Source: DATJPR01 sp963752915 (GTDB taxonomy: Bacteria > Bacteroidota > Ignavibacteria > UBA10030 > UBA6906). Taken from it: DNA of 64,000 nt. A model generated the notes under the pieces. That model was given only the letters and a program-made list of their open reading frames with translations, was not told the origin of the DNA and made no database searches. How positions within the stretch are numbered: the first letter of the stretch is position 1; each line of letters opens with the position of its first letter. This document shows positions 1-8,778 of this stretch, piece after piece. The stretch lies in the NCBI GenBank assembly GCA_963752915.1, contig CAVVZZ010000014.1, forward strand, positions 136,969 through 200,968. Direction: 5' to 3'. Position numbers and translations under genes: made by a program.

Positions 1-1557
1 GAAGACCGAATCCTGGTAGAGCAGCGCGACATTGTCGATGGTCGTCTCATTGGCTTTCGCGAATTGGTCCACCCGTTGCTGCGATGCCAGCTTGACGCCG
101 TCGAAGAGCTCCCGCTCGAATCGGTGGATGATCTGGCCGCGTTGGTCGGCGAGCGACGCTGCGGACGTGAAGGTCGCGGCGTCCGCAAGGCGCCGGAGGC
201 CGTTTTCCGACGCCGCCCACATGTGCGTCGACAGGAGGCCCGCCGTCTGTGCAGCGTTCTGATACATCACCTCTTCGTCCCGGCTCTGGCGTGCCGTTGC
301 CGCGATTTCCTGAGTCATCTGGACGGCGCACGCATAATTGCCGTATCGATCCATCCGCCCGGCCGCGGCATCAGGAATGGTCTCTTTGATCCTGCCGGCG
401 GCACCGGCCTGCGTAGTAAAGAACTGTTCACCCGCCGTGGGCAGGCTTCGCGTGAGCTCGCGATCAAGGTCGCGCAGCTTGACCCGCGCGCTGGCGAGCC
501 CGTCGCTCTCCCTGTTGAATTCCTGAATAAACTTTGCGAGACCCGAAAACTCCCGGGGCATCGGACGGCCGATGCCGGTGCACAACGCGGCAAGGGCGTC
601 GCTGTTGATCACAGGGGTGATACGGCCGACGTCGGACTTCGCGCTCAGAAGCCGGTCGAAATACGGGGCGATCTCATCGAGCCTGGTTCCGAGCTCGGAG
701 CGGAGCCGCTGCGCCGCTCCCGACGGGAAATCTCTGGCGTGATTCATGTGATCCGCGAGCGTCGGCACGGCATCCAGAAACGCCGCAACATCCCCCGCGG
801 TCTCCCGATCAATCTTGACCACCGAAAGCACACGCGCATAGTTTTGTTGGAAGTCGACTTCGTCATCAAGCTTTCCCTTCAGCTCGACGTACTGCTTGTA
901 GGCAGTGTCCTGTGAGGCGGCGATATCCTCCGGAAACACCGCGGCGAGGGAATTCAGCTCCGCGCTGAGCTTCCGCAATTGTTCCGTGTGCGGTTGCAGG
1001 GACGCCAGGTCCCTTGTCGCGTTGATCGAGTTGAGATCGGTCGATGCGGTGATGCCCTCATACGCCGAGCGGGCGACGCGGTTCGCGCTCAGCGTCGAAG
1101 CGTACCCCGCGTAGCGCACTTCAAACGTGTAGCGCCATTCGGGAACATACCGATAACGGGTCACCAGCTGAATGTCGCTGTACACGGAATCGATCAGCCA
1201 GTAGTAGATCGGCACGCCGGAATCAATGGCGTAGACGAACGTGCTGTCGTCGTGCGGTACCTCATTCGCAATCGGGGTGTACGGTTCTTCCTTCCCCTCG
1301 AACTCCCGGGTAAGAAACGCATGGAGCGACGGCTTTGCCAGCGCCGTGATGACCAGTTTAAAGTGGTCTTTCATGGGCCGGGGAAACTTAATGAAATATT
1401 TCTTGCCGCCGTCGAGTTCGAAGTTGTTCTTTCCGTTTTTCAGTTCGATGAACCCGCGTTCCGCGGGCATGATCGGAGGATCTGGTTCCAGTTCCTTGTA
1501 CGCGGCGCAACCGCCGAGAAGAAACGCGAAAACGACCGCCATGCATCGTAGCTTCAT
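1..1557 (-). CDS. Lipoprotein of unknown function (3' end outside window)
   Basis: The minus-strand frame from the ATG at 1557 stays open for all 519 codons to the window edge, so the gene is cut off here. It starts with a short lipoprotein signal peptide (MKLRCMAVVFAFLLGGC, lipobox LGGC) and is preceded by GGAGAAT. Residues about 25-160 look beta-rich. Residues about 200-519 are charged and helical with heptad-like runs, and they lack obvious catalytic motifs. It is presumably a lipid-anchored periplasmic or surface protein. I do not recognise a family. Large open frames on the plus strand over the same region lack a signal peptide and protein-like composition, and I treat them as shadows. 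Confidence 0.8.
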   Translation of the reverse strand, partial: MKLRCMAVVFAFLLGGCAAYKELEPDPPIMPAERGFIELKNGKNNFELDGGKKYFIKFPRPMKDHFKLVITALAKPSLHAFLTREFEGKEEPYTPIANEVPHDDSTFVYAIDSGVPIYYWLIDSVYSDIQLVTRYRYVPEWRYTFEVRYAGYASTLSANRVARSAYEGITASTDLNSINATRDLASLQPHTEQLRKLSAELNSLAAVFPEDIAASQDTAYKQYVELKGKLDDEVDFQQNYARVLSVVKIDRETAGDVAAFLDAVPTLADHMNHARDFPSGAAQRLRSELGTRLDEIAPYFDRLLSAKSDVGRITPVINSDALAALCTGIGRPMPREFSGLAKFIQEFNRESDGLASARVKLRDLDRELTRSLPTAGEQFFTTQAGAAGRIKETIPDAAAGRMDRYGNYACAVQMTQEIAATARQSRDEEVMYQNAAQTAGLLSTHMWAASENGLRRLADAATFTSAASLADQRGQIIHRFERELFDGVKLASQQRVDQFAKANETTIDNVALLYQDSVF

Positions 1558-1616
1558 GAGATTCTCCATTCAAGCAGTTGGGGAAGGGAAAAATATACCA
1601 ACGAATTGTGCTTGGT

Positions 1617-4600
1617 TCAACCGTCGATGCTACCCGGGACCTGCAACATTGCCGCTTTCAGCCGACCGAACGCCGTTTCCATCTGACGAACCAATGCGTC
1701 GATATCCGCAGGCGGCGCCGCAAGGGCCAGCTCCTGAAGCCGCGTACAGACCAGCGTCAGGGCAACGCCGCCGACGTTCGCCGCACCCCCTTTTACACGG
1801 TGCGCGATCGCCCTGATGGATTCACGGTCGCCTTCATTCACCGCCTTGTCGAGGAGCACCAGCTGCTGGGGGACGTCCTTGACAAATTCCAGGATCACCG
1901 CCTGGAGAAGCCGTTCATCGTGCATCACGCGCTTCAGAAACCCCTCCTTGTCCCACACCGGGGACTCTTGCGGCCGGGCGGGACCCGGCTCATCCCGGAA
2001 ACCCTGCCCCCCCTTGCCGGATAGCCACCGATCGAGCATACGTTCCAACACCGCCGGGTCGACGGGCTTTGCCAGATAATCGCTCATCCCCGCTTCCATG
2101 CATTGCTCGCGATCGCCGCGCATGGCGTTTGCCGTCATCGCAATGATCGGCACATCCGGATTGACGACGGCAGCGTTGCCGCTACGAATACGCCGGGTGG
2201 TTTCATAGCCGTCGAGATCGGGCATCTGGCAGTCCATAAGGACCAGATCATACGCATGATCCGCAAGGATCTTCAGTGCCTCGCGCCCATTATCGACGGT
2301 TTCAACGGAAAATCCGAGCTTCTCCAGCATCTTGCGCGCAACGAACTGATTTGTCGGATTGTCTTCCGCCAGAAGAATGCGCGCACCCTTTCTTCGCTGC
2401 ACGGGATGTTCGCCGAGGCCGCTCTCCAACGCGGGAGCGATCGAAAGTGACGCGCCGTTGTTCACCACCGCTTCGGCAACGATCCGGCGAAACAGATCGC
2501 GCCGCACAGGCTTTGTGATGATACCTGAGAACCCCTGCTCCAGCAACTTCGCGAGCGGCGGCCGGGACTTCAAGGAGCTCATCAAGAGAAGCCGCGTCCT
2601 GTTGAGTACGGGGTCCTGGTGAATCTGTGCGGCGAGCTCGAGTCCCGTGATCAAGGGCATCTCTTTGTCGATCACTGCGACGAGAACCGGATCGTTTTGC
2701 CGCACACTCTCGTGAAGAACTTCCAACGCTGCTGTAGCATCGTTCGTTGAGGAAGCGCGACACCCGGCATGTGTCAGCATCGCCTGCAAGGTCTCCCGGT
2801 TCTCGTCGTTGTCATCCACGAGCAGCACCCTTGCATTTTTCAGCCGGGTATCAGCATCTTCGGAGGCATGGGACGGCGCGCGTTGACGCTCCAGATGTGC
2901 AGTGAACCAGAATGTTGATCCCGTGCCGTATTCGCTTTCGACCCCGATCTGCCCACCCATCATTTCCACCAGCTGCTTCGAGATGGACAGCCCGAGCCCT
3001 GTTCCGCCATACTTGCGGGACGTCGAGCTATCGCCCTGCGTGAACGGAGTAAACAGCGCGCTCACCTTGGTCTCGAGAATCCCGATCCCCGTATCGTTCA
3101 CTTCAAAGCGCACCATTGCGCGCCTGTCATCCATTCTTTCACAACGGACACGGAACGCAATCTGACCGCTGTGCGTGAATTTCACGGCGTTCCCGCCCAG
3201 GTTCAACAGCACCTGGCGGAGTCTTCCGGGGTCCCCGCGGAGGTGCGCGGGAACATCGTCCCTGATCGCGACAATGATCTCCAGCCCCTTTTCTGCAGCG
3301 CGCAATTCGACGAGCTCCGCCGTCTCTTCCACAACCGAGCGCAGGTCAAAGTCCAGATGCTCAAGCTCGAGCTTCTTTGCCTCGATCTTGGAAAAGTCCA
3401 GGATGTCGTTGATCAACACGAGGAGGGCTTCGCCGCTGGACCGAACGATTTCCGCAAACTGCCGCTGTTCCTCCGTCATTTCCGTCTCCAGGAGCAGCCC
3501 GGCCATCCCGATGATCCCGTTCATCGGCGTGCGGATCTCGTGACTCATGTTCGCGAGAAATTCGCTTTTTGCCTGGTTTGCCGAATTCGCCCGCTCCTTT
3601 TCCACTGCGAGCTGCTCGACAAGGCGCGCCATTTCGGCCGCGCTTGCGGCTTCCGATTCCCTCGCCGCCTCGATATCTCCGAGGTATCGTTCGATCTCCG
3701 CCTCGTCACGCAATCGGGCGGTGATGTCCTCAACCGTGAGCAGGAGCAGGCGGTTTGCCTGCGCCACGATCGGAGCCGCGTGGATTTCGACATCGCGGAT
3801 CTCGCCACCGGCAACCTTCTGCCGGGTCCGGATTTTCCCCGCGTGATCGCCTTCCCCCATCGTCAGGCGCCGGAGCGTCTGACTGGCCGTTTCGGCATCG
3901 AGCGCGGGAAGCAGGAGATCATACAAGGCGCGCTTCTCGATCCCGTAGTAATCGTCGGCGGACCTGTTCGAACGGATGATGCGACCGGTCTGCGGATCCA
4001 CCAGGAGCATCACTGTCGGGTGGTTCTCGAACATGGACTCGAGGAGAACCTGTCCGTCGCGGAGGGCTTCCTCCGCACGCTTCTGTTCCGTGAGGTCGAT
4101 CAGGACAACGAGGTGCGAGGGGGCCTCGTCATAGGTTATCGGCGTGCTCTTCACAAGGACATGGCGCACCTCACCGGACTTTCTGACAAAGTCGAGTGCG
4201 TAGTCCCCCGTCTCGTTTCCCCGCTCACGGGCGGCAAATGCCTTAGCAACGCGCTCTTTCGAATCCCGGGTCAGGAAATCCGTCACCGGTCGGCCGATCA
4301 TTTCCTGGCTGGTGTAGCCTGACTGCCGCAGTCCCGGCTCATTAATATATCGGATGAGTCCGCGACTGTGGATCAATACGACATCGGGGGAATTCCTGAC
4401 GATCGCCGCATAGCGCTCCTCGCTGCTCCGGACAGCTTCCTCCATCCTGCGTCGCGCGGTAATGTCGATCATTGTCCAAACGATCCCGGACGAGATCTCT
4501 CCGGGGTCCAGGGGAGAACCGGATAGCGAATACCAGGTTTCCGTCCCGTCTCTTCGGTTCAACGGGAGCTCTACCGTCACGGTCCCGGTTGTCCGGACCT

Positions 4601-4817
4601 CTTGAAGGCGGCGAAGGAATTCGTCGTACGATGACCCTGACGGGTGGAGGAGCCGTCCGTCCAGACGGAGCAATTCCTCGAGGGTAAAACCGAGATCGGA
4701 GCAGGCGCGAGGGCTCGCACCGAGAATGGATCCGTCGAGGGAAAGAAGAAGGATTCCAATTGCGCTGTTTTCAAGGAGCGACCGCCCCCGTTCTTCCGGT
4801 GTGATCCTTTGATTCAT
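1617..4817 (-). CDS. Hybrid sensor histidine kinase (PAS3-HisKA-HATPase-REC2-HPt)
   Basis: A 1066-residue cytosolic phosphorelay kinase. Three PAS domains (about 10-125, 135-250, 258-370) lead through a coiled coil to a HisKA domain with the H-box SHEIRTPMNGI near residue 425. A HATPase domain follows, with an N-box variant and the DTGIGI and GGTGLGLSIS boxes. Two receiver domains have phospho-acceptor Asp near 715 (VIDKEMP) and 859 (LMDCQMPDLDG). A C-terminal HPt domain has His near 1004 (AHRVKGGAANVG). No membrane segment or signal peptide is present, so the signal is probably cytoplasmic, sensed by PAS. The ATG at 4817 (MNQRITPEE) is preferred over upstream in-frame codons, which translate into low-complexity sequence overlapping the next gene. 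No cognate output regulator lies alongside. Confidence 0.93.
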   Translation of the reverse strand: MNQRITPEERGRSLLENSAIGILLLSLDGSILGASPRACSDLGFTLEELLRLDGRLLHPSGSSYDEFLRRLQEVRTTGTVTVELPLNRRDGTETWYSLSGSPLDPGEISSGIVWTMIDITARRRMEEAVRSSEERYAAIVRNSPDVVLIHSRGLIRYINEPGLRQSGYTSQEMIGRPVTDFLTRDSKERVAKAFAARERGNETGDYALDFVRKSGEVRHVLVKSTPITYDEAPSHLVVLIDLTEQKRAEEALRDGQVLLESMFENHPTVMLLVDPQTGRIIRSNRSADDYYGIEKRALYDLLLPALDAETASQTLRRLTMGEGDHAGKIRTRQKVAGGEIRDVEIHAAPIVAQANRLLLLTVEDITARLRDEAEIERYLGDIEAARESEAASAAEMARLVEQLAVEKERANSANQAKSEFLANMSHEIRTPMNGIIGMAGLLLETEMTEEQRQFAEIVRSSGEALLVLINDILDFSKIEAKKLELEHLDFDLRSVVEETAELVELRAAEKGLEIIVAIRDDVPAHLRGDPGRLRQVLLNLGGNAVKFTHSGQIAFRVRCERMDDRRAMVRFEVNDTGIGILETKVSALFTPFTQGDSSTSRKYGGTGLGLSISKQLVEMMGGQIGVESEYGTGSTFWFTAHLERQRAPSHASEDADTRLKNARVLLVDDNDENRETLQAMLTHAGCRASSTNDATAALEVLHESVRQNDPVLVAVIDKEMPLITGLELAAQIHQDPVLNRTRLLLMSSLKSRPPLAKLLEQGFSGIITKPVRRDLFRRIVAEAVVNNGASLSIAPALESGLGEHPVQRRKGARILLAEDNPTNQFVARKMLEKLGFSVETVDNGREALKILADHAYDLVLMDCQMPDLDGYETTRRIRSGNAAVVNPDVPIIAMTANAMRGDREQCMEAGMSDYLAKPVDPAVLERMLDRWLSGKGGQGFRDEPGPARPQESPVWDKEGFLKRVMHDERLLQAVILEFVKDVPQQLVLLDKAVNEGDRESIRAIAHRVKGGAANVGGVALTLVCTRLQELALAAPPADIDALVRQMETAFGRLKAAMLQVPGSIDG

Positions 4818-4857
4818 AGGACTCGAGCGCAGTCCCCCGAATTGTAATGGGCGACGC

Positions 4858-5652
4858 TCATCTCCGTTGCTCCTGAATGTAGCGAGCGACCTTGCGCACC
4901 ATGCTCCGCGACGAGAATCGTGGTGAGAGACTGAAGAGGTAATTCCATGCCCCGTGGACCTGCACGACCTTCCCGGCCATGAGCGCGCGGAACGCGTCAC
5001 GCGCCACGTCGGCGGGCGAAGGGAGCGATCGGCCTTTGACAAGTCGGCTCTCCTGCATCTCCGCGACCTCCTGAAATCGTGTTCTCACTGGTCCCGGGCA
5101 AAAGGCCGTTACCGTCACTCCGGTTCCTTCCAGCTCGTTGGCGATAGCCTCAGAAAAATGCAGGACATAGGCCTTTGATGCGTAGTACACGCTCATCAGT
5201 GGGCCCGGCTGAAACGCCGCCGTCGAAGCGATGTTGAGAATCCGCCCCTGTCTTCGAGCGACCATCGAGGGAAGGAACAACCGGGTCAGTGCCGTTACTG
5301 CCACGATATTCACTTCAATCATGTGACGGTTCTTCTCCCAATCGGCCCTGTAAAACGGTCCGTAGTCGCCGAATCCGGCATTGTTGACCAGGACATCAAC
5401 AAATCTTCCTTCCCGTGACGCAGCACGATGGATCTCCTCCGCGGAGGTCTCCCGGGAGAGGTCGCTCACGATGACGTCGACGGAGCAGCCAGAGGTTTCC
5501 CGCAGTGTCGTCGCGATGGTTTGCAGCGCACGTTCCGATCGGGCAACAAGAAGAAGGTCGAATCCGTGCGCGGCAAATTCCCGCGCCAGAGCCTCTCCTA
5601 TGCCAGAAGAAGCGCCGGTGATCAGCGCAACCCGGTTCGTTCCTTTCGTCAT
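4858..5652 (-). CDS. Short-chain dehydrogenase/reductase, DltE/YqjQ-like
   Basis: A 264-residue classical SDR. The NAD(P)-binding motif TGASSGIG is near residue 11, the NNAG motif follows in NNAGFGDYG, and the catalytic Ser-Tyr-Lys set is visible as IAST followed by YYASKAY. The PG motif after the active site (FCPGPVRTRF) fits the family. It is a cytosolic NAD(P)H-dependent oxidoreductase. The substrate cannot be read from sequence, and lipid-linked or fatty acyl substrates are common in this subgroup. The ATG at 5652 starts directly before the Rossmann strand. A longer reading from a TTG at 5721 adds a non-homologous tail. It lies 40 bp before the hybrid kinase on the same strand. Confidence 0.88.
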   Translation of the reverse strand: MTKGTNRVALITGASSGIGEALAREFAAHGFDLLLVARSERALQTIATTLRETSGCSVDVIVSDLSRETSAEEIHRAASREGRFVDVLVNNAGFGDYGPFYRADWEKNRHMIEVNIVAVTALTRLFLPSMVARRQGRILNIASTAAFQPGPLMSVYYASKAYVLHFSEAIANELEGTGVTVTAFCPGPVRTRFQEVAEMQESRLVKGRSLPSPADVARDAFRALMAGKVVQVHGAWNYLFSLSPRFSSRSMVRKVARYIQEQRR

Positions 5653-5786
5653 TCGCGTGTCATTTGAGGGAGAAGAGGTACTTGAGAAACACCGGTTCAG
5701 TGCCAACTGTTTCGTTCGCAAAAAAATTGCGGATAAGTTGTGTCAGAATCAAGCGGGAAAGGGGGATTGGGACACCCGGAGAGGAT

Positions 5787-5813
5787 GTAGGGCGACCAGT
5801 CTGGTCGCCCTAC
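5787..5813. repeat. REP-like 27-bp palindrome, copy 1
   Basis: Two perfect 13-bp arms (GTAGGGCGACCAG and its complement) surround a single central base. It sits just 3' of the sigma-54 activator gene. Three relatives occur at 53930, 57309 and 59374. Compared with them this copy differs at one position in each arm, so pairing is kept. Confidence 0.8.
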
Positions 5814-5818
5814 AGAAT

Positions 5819-7273
5819 CTATTTGATGCCAAGTTCCTTACACATCCGGTAGAAGTTCGAGGGTGCAATGCCCAGCTTCTCAGCGGCGTTCGAATCGGAA
5901 CTTGAAATGCTGCGGACATATTTGAAGTACCGTAGCCGGAAGAGCCGCTCCATCTCGCGCAGCGGCAGCACTTGTCCGCTCACCATGTCCTCAAACGCCG
6001 TTGCATCCTTGGCCATGATCTGGTTTCGTAGGATCATCGGATCACTGACGTCTTTTGCGGTGATCCGGTCCCCGCAGTTGAGGACCAGGCGCTGGACGAC
6101 GTTTCTGAGTTCTCGGACATTCCCCGGCCATTTGTAGTTGAGGAGGATCTCGTGGGCTTTTTCTTCCACTTCCGGGACGCGGATGCCGAGATCGGCGCTG
6201 AAATACTGCAGAAAGTGATCGAACAAAAGAACAATGTCGTTTCCGCGCTGGCGGAGCGGGACCACGTCGAGCGGCACAACGTTCAGCCGGTAGAAGAGGT
6301 CTTCCCGGAAGCGTCCATCGTTGACTTCGTTCGAGAGGTTCTTGTTTGTCGCCGCGATGATCCGGACATTCACCGAGAGACTCCCCGTCCGCCCGATCTT
6401 TTCAATCTCGCCGTCCTGGATCACACGCAGCAGTTTGACCTGTGCGGAAGGTGAGAGCTCCGCCACTTCGTCAAGGAAGACCGTCCCGTTGTTGGCCACT
6501 TCGAAGAGGCCGGACTTGTTCGCGGTTGCTCCGGTGAACGACCCTCGCTCATACCCGAAGAGCTCGCTCTCGATCAGCTCCTGCGGTATGCTCCCGCAGT
6601 TGATGCAAATGAAACTCTCGTATTTCCGCTTGCTCTTGAGGTGGATATTCCACGCCACGAGCTCTTTTCCCGTTCCCGAGTTTCCCGAGATCAGGATATT
6701 CGCTTCGCTCTTGGCATACTTCTCAATCGACTCCCGGAGCTGGATCATCGGCCGGGACTCTCCGATCATCTTCTTCGACTCGAGCATCGCGGCGATGTTC
6801 TGCATCAAGCGTTTGTCGGACTTCAGCTTCTGCTTCTCAAGCCGTTTCTTTTCGAAGGCATTGAAGATCCCGAGAAGAAGATCGGTCGGTTGATAAATGT
6901 ACTCCTCGATATTCCCGGGGTATTTCGTACAGTACCAGAACGCACCGGCCTTCAAGAGATTGTTCGCGAAGTCGAAGTCCGTGATGTTGATCGTCATCTT
7001 CGTGATGACAATGATCTGGATGAACGGATCGAGGTCCTTGATCATCTTGATCAGTTCTTCGCCTTTCAACCCTCCGGAGATCTGGTAATCCAGGATGACG
7101 ACATCGTAGTTGTCGGGTCTGCTCTTGACAAGCTCGAGCGCGGCGAGGCCGTTGGAGACGACATCGCTGATCTGGATTCGCGAGGCAAAAAACCGGACCG
7201 TGTTGCGCACACGGGCGACGTCGAATTCTTCATCCTCCACCAGGAGAATGGAGATTGGAGCATTGGTACTCAT
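5819..7273 (-). CDS. Sigma-54-dependent response regulator (NtrC family)
   Basis: A 484-residue enhancer-binding activator. The N-terminal receiver domain has its phospho-acceptor Asp near residue 60 (VVILDYQISGG). The AAA+ domain has Walker A GNSGTGKE near 197, the sigma-54 contact loop GSFTGA (a GAFTGA variant) near 243, and Walker B VFLDEVAEL. A Fis-type helix-turn-helix occupies the last 30 residues (AAEKLGIAPSNFYRMCKELG). Its start overlaps the kinase stop by 4 bp (ATGA) and follows AGGGAAGG, so the pair is translationally coupled. It is predicted to be phosphorylated by the adjacent kinase and to activate sigma-54 promoters, of which a strong candidate lies at 19063-19077 upstream of the receptor operon. 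Confidence 0.95.
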   Translation of the reverse strand: MSTNAPISILLVEDEEFDVARVRNTVRFFASRIQISDVVSNGLAALELVKSRPDNYDVVILDYQISGGLKGEELIKMIKDLDPFIQIIVITKMTINITDFDFANNLLKAGAFWYCTKYPGNIEEYIYQPTDLLLGIFNAFEKKRLEKQKLKSDKRLMQNIAAMLESKKMIGESRPMIQLRESIEKYAKSEANILISGNSGTGKELVAWNIHLKSKRKYESFICINCGSIPQELIESELFGYERGSFTGATANKSGLFEVANNGTVFLDEVAELSPSAQVKLLRVIQDGEIEKIGRTGSLSVNVRIIAATNKNLSNEVNDGRFREDLFYRLNVVPLDVVPLRQRGNDIVLLFDHFLQYFSADLGIRVPEVEEKAHEILLNYKWPGNVRELRNVVQRLVLNCGDRITAKDVSDPMILRNQIMAKDATAFEDMVSGQVLPLREMERLFRLRYFKYVRSISSSDSNAAEKLGIAPSNFYRMCKELGIK

Positions 7274-8757
7274 GACCTTCCCTTTATCGCGATGGTGAAC
7301 CGGCACCCGCCGCCGTCAAGATTCTCCGCATCAAGACCCCATCCACACTTTCCGACGGCGAGCTGATACGCGATATAACATCCGTACCCGGAATGCGAGT
7401 CCAGGCCGGTCTTCGTGGTCTCTCGTTCCAGGAACAGGCGTTTGATCCCCCGCGGACTCAGCGTCAGCAGCTCGTCCTTGATTCCTTCGCCGTCGTCTTC
7501 AACAACGATACGCGAGGCACCGGTGGCAGAGTCATGCGTCGTCCGGACACAAATCGTCACAAACGACTTCCCTCCGTGGTCGATGCTGTTCTGGATCAGC
7601 GGTTCCAGAATTTCCCAGACGATGAACTCGTTCACGCAGACGGGCGGAATGGCGGGATCAAGGTGCAGCGCGATCTCAAACATCTCGTTCTTTGAAGAGA
7701 TCCGCAGGAACACATTCTTGACAATGAAATCGATAACGGTGTTGACGTTGGTTTGGAAAATCGGATTGACGATCGTATTGATGTTCTGATCGTACCACTT
7801 CATGTCGTAAATGATGCGCGAGATGAAATTCGAGTACGTGATCACCCGTCGTTTCAGCTCATCGAGGTTTCCCGCAGTCATCCTCCGGACGTCCTGCTTG
7901 ATAAACCCCATGATCTTCTCGGCCTTGTGATGGGTGTGGTAAATGCGTTTGGTGAAGAGGGACTCTTTCTCAAGCTGGATCTGCTTCTCCAGCGCCAGCT
8001 CATGCTCAATGAACAACCGTTGCTGCGCGTCGTCGCGTTCTTTGACCGTCCTCGACGAAACAATGAAGATCCCGATCAGTCCGACGAAGATCAGTGCGGA
8101 GAAAATCAGCGAGACCTGGTTGAAGTTCGATTTGACTTCCTCCGTCAGGAAGCCGAAATCCGGCCTCATCCGCATGTACAGGGCGCCTATGTACTCGCCG
8201 TTGGGAACGAACGGCACGAGGACGTCGAACTTTTCCTTCCCCTCGACCCTGCTCAGCACCTTCTCCCGGTACCGGAGGTCGTTCTGGACGGAGTGAAAGA
8301 ACCGTACGCCGGGGGACCGGGAGGTGTCCGGAAGCGTCGGTGCAAGGTGCCCGCGGAGGTACGACTGCAACGCCTGACCGTTCGTGATCACATACGTCCC
8401 TTCGCCCTGCTGGAGGATCAATGCGATGTCCTCCACACTGCGCTGAATCATCTGCTGTTTGAGAAAGACGTTCAGGGAATAGACAATGGGATTGTTGACG
8501 CTATCCTGCTGATAGCTGAGGCGTTGCTGGTTCTGGAACAGGAGCTCGAGGCTCGCGGAGGTGACAATCGCGATCCGCTCGGCATAGTACTTCTGAAACC
8601 AGCTCTTCGTTCCGTTCAGAAAATTGTCGAGCAGCGATGTCTGGAAAAACCCCAGGATGATCTGAAAGGCAATAAGGATGGTGACCAGGACAATAATATG
8701 CCTGATCTCAAATCGGTACCGGCGAAGCCTGACACGGAGTTGATCGGAGACGCCCAT
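7270..8757 (-). CDS. Membrane sensor histidine kinase paired with binding protein
   Basis: A 495-residue kinase. Transmembrane helices at about 20-38 and 212-232 bound a periplasmic domain of roughly 170 residues. A cytoplasmic coiled coil follows, then a non-classical dimerisation region containing HTHHKAEKIMG near 272 as the likely phospho-His site. The ATPase has an N-box-like EPLIQNSIDHG near 389, a G1 box DDGEGI and a glycine box SGYGCYIAY. The classical SHELRTP motif is absent, so the exact phosphorylated His is inferred. The gene lies between the anchored solute-binding protein (21 bp upstream) and the sigma-54 regulator (4-bp overlap), which suggests that the binding protein presents a sugar to the periplasmic domain. 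Confidence 0.9.
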   Translation of the reverse strand: MGVSDQLRVRLRRYRFEIRHIIVLVTILIAFQIILGFFQTSLLDNFLNGTKSWFQKYYAERIAIVTSASLELLFQNQQRLSYQQDSVNNPIVYSLNVFLKQQMIQRSVEDIALILQQGEGTYVITNGQALQSYLRGHLAPTLPDTSRSPGVRFFHSVQNDLRYREKVLSRVEGKEKFDVLVPFVPNGEYIGALYMRMRPDFGFLTEEVKSNFNQVSLIFSALIFVGLIGIFIVSSRTVKERDDAQQRLFIEHELALEKQIQLEKESLFTKRIYHTHHKAEKIMGFIKQDVRRMTAGNLDELKRRVITYSNFISRIIYDMKWYDQNINTIVNPIFQTNVNTVIDFIVKNVFLRISSKNEMFEIALHLDPAIPPVCVNEFIVWEILEPLIQNSIDHGGKSFVTICVRTTHDSATGASRIVVEDDGEGIKDELLTLSPRGIKRLFLERETTKTGLDSHSGYGCYIAYQLAVGKCGWGLDAENLDGGGCRFTIAIKGRS

Positions 8758-8778
8758 GGAAGAAGGATGAACGACACG

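Noticed and set aside
64..1551. Long plus-strand open frames opposite the first lipoprotein gene
   Set aside because: They have Arg/Pro-rich composition and no ribosome site, while the minus strand gives a continuous lipoprotein with signal peptide.
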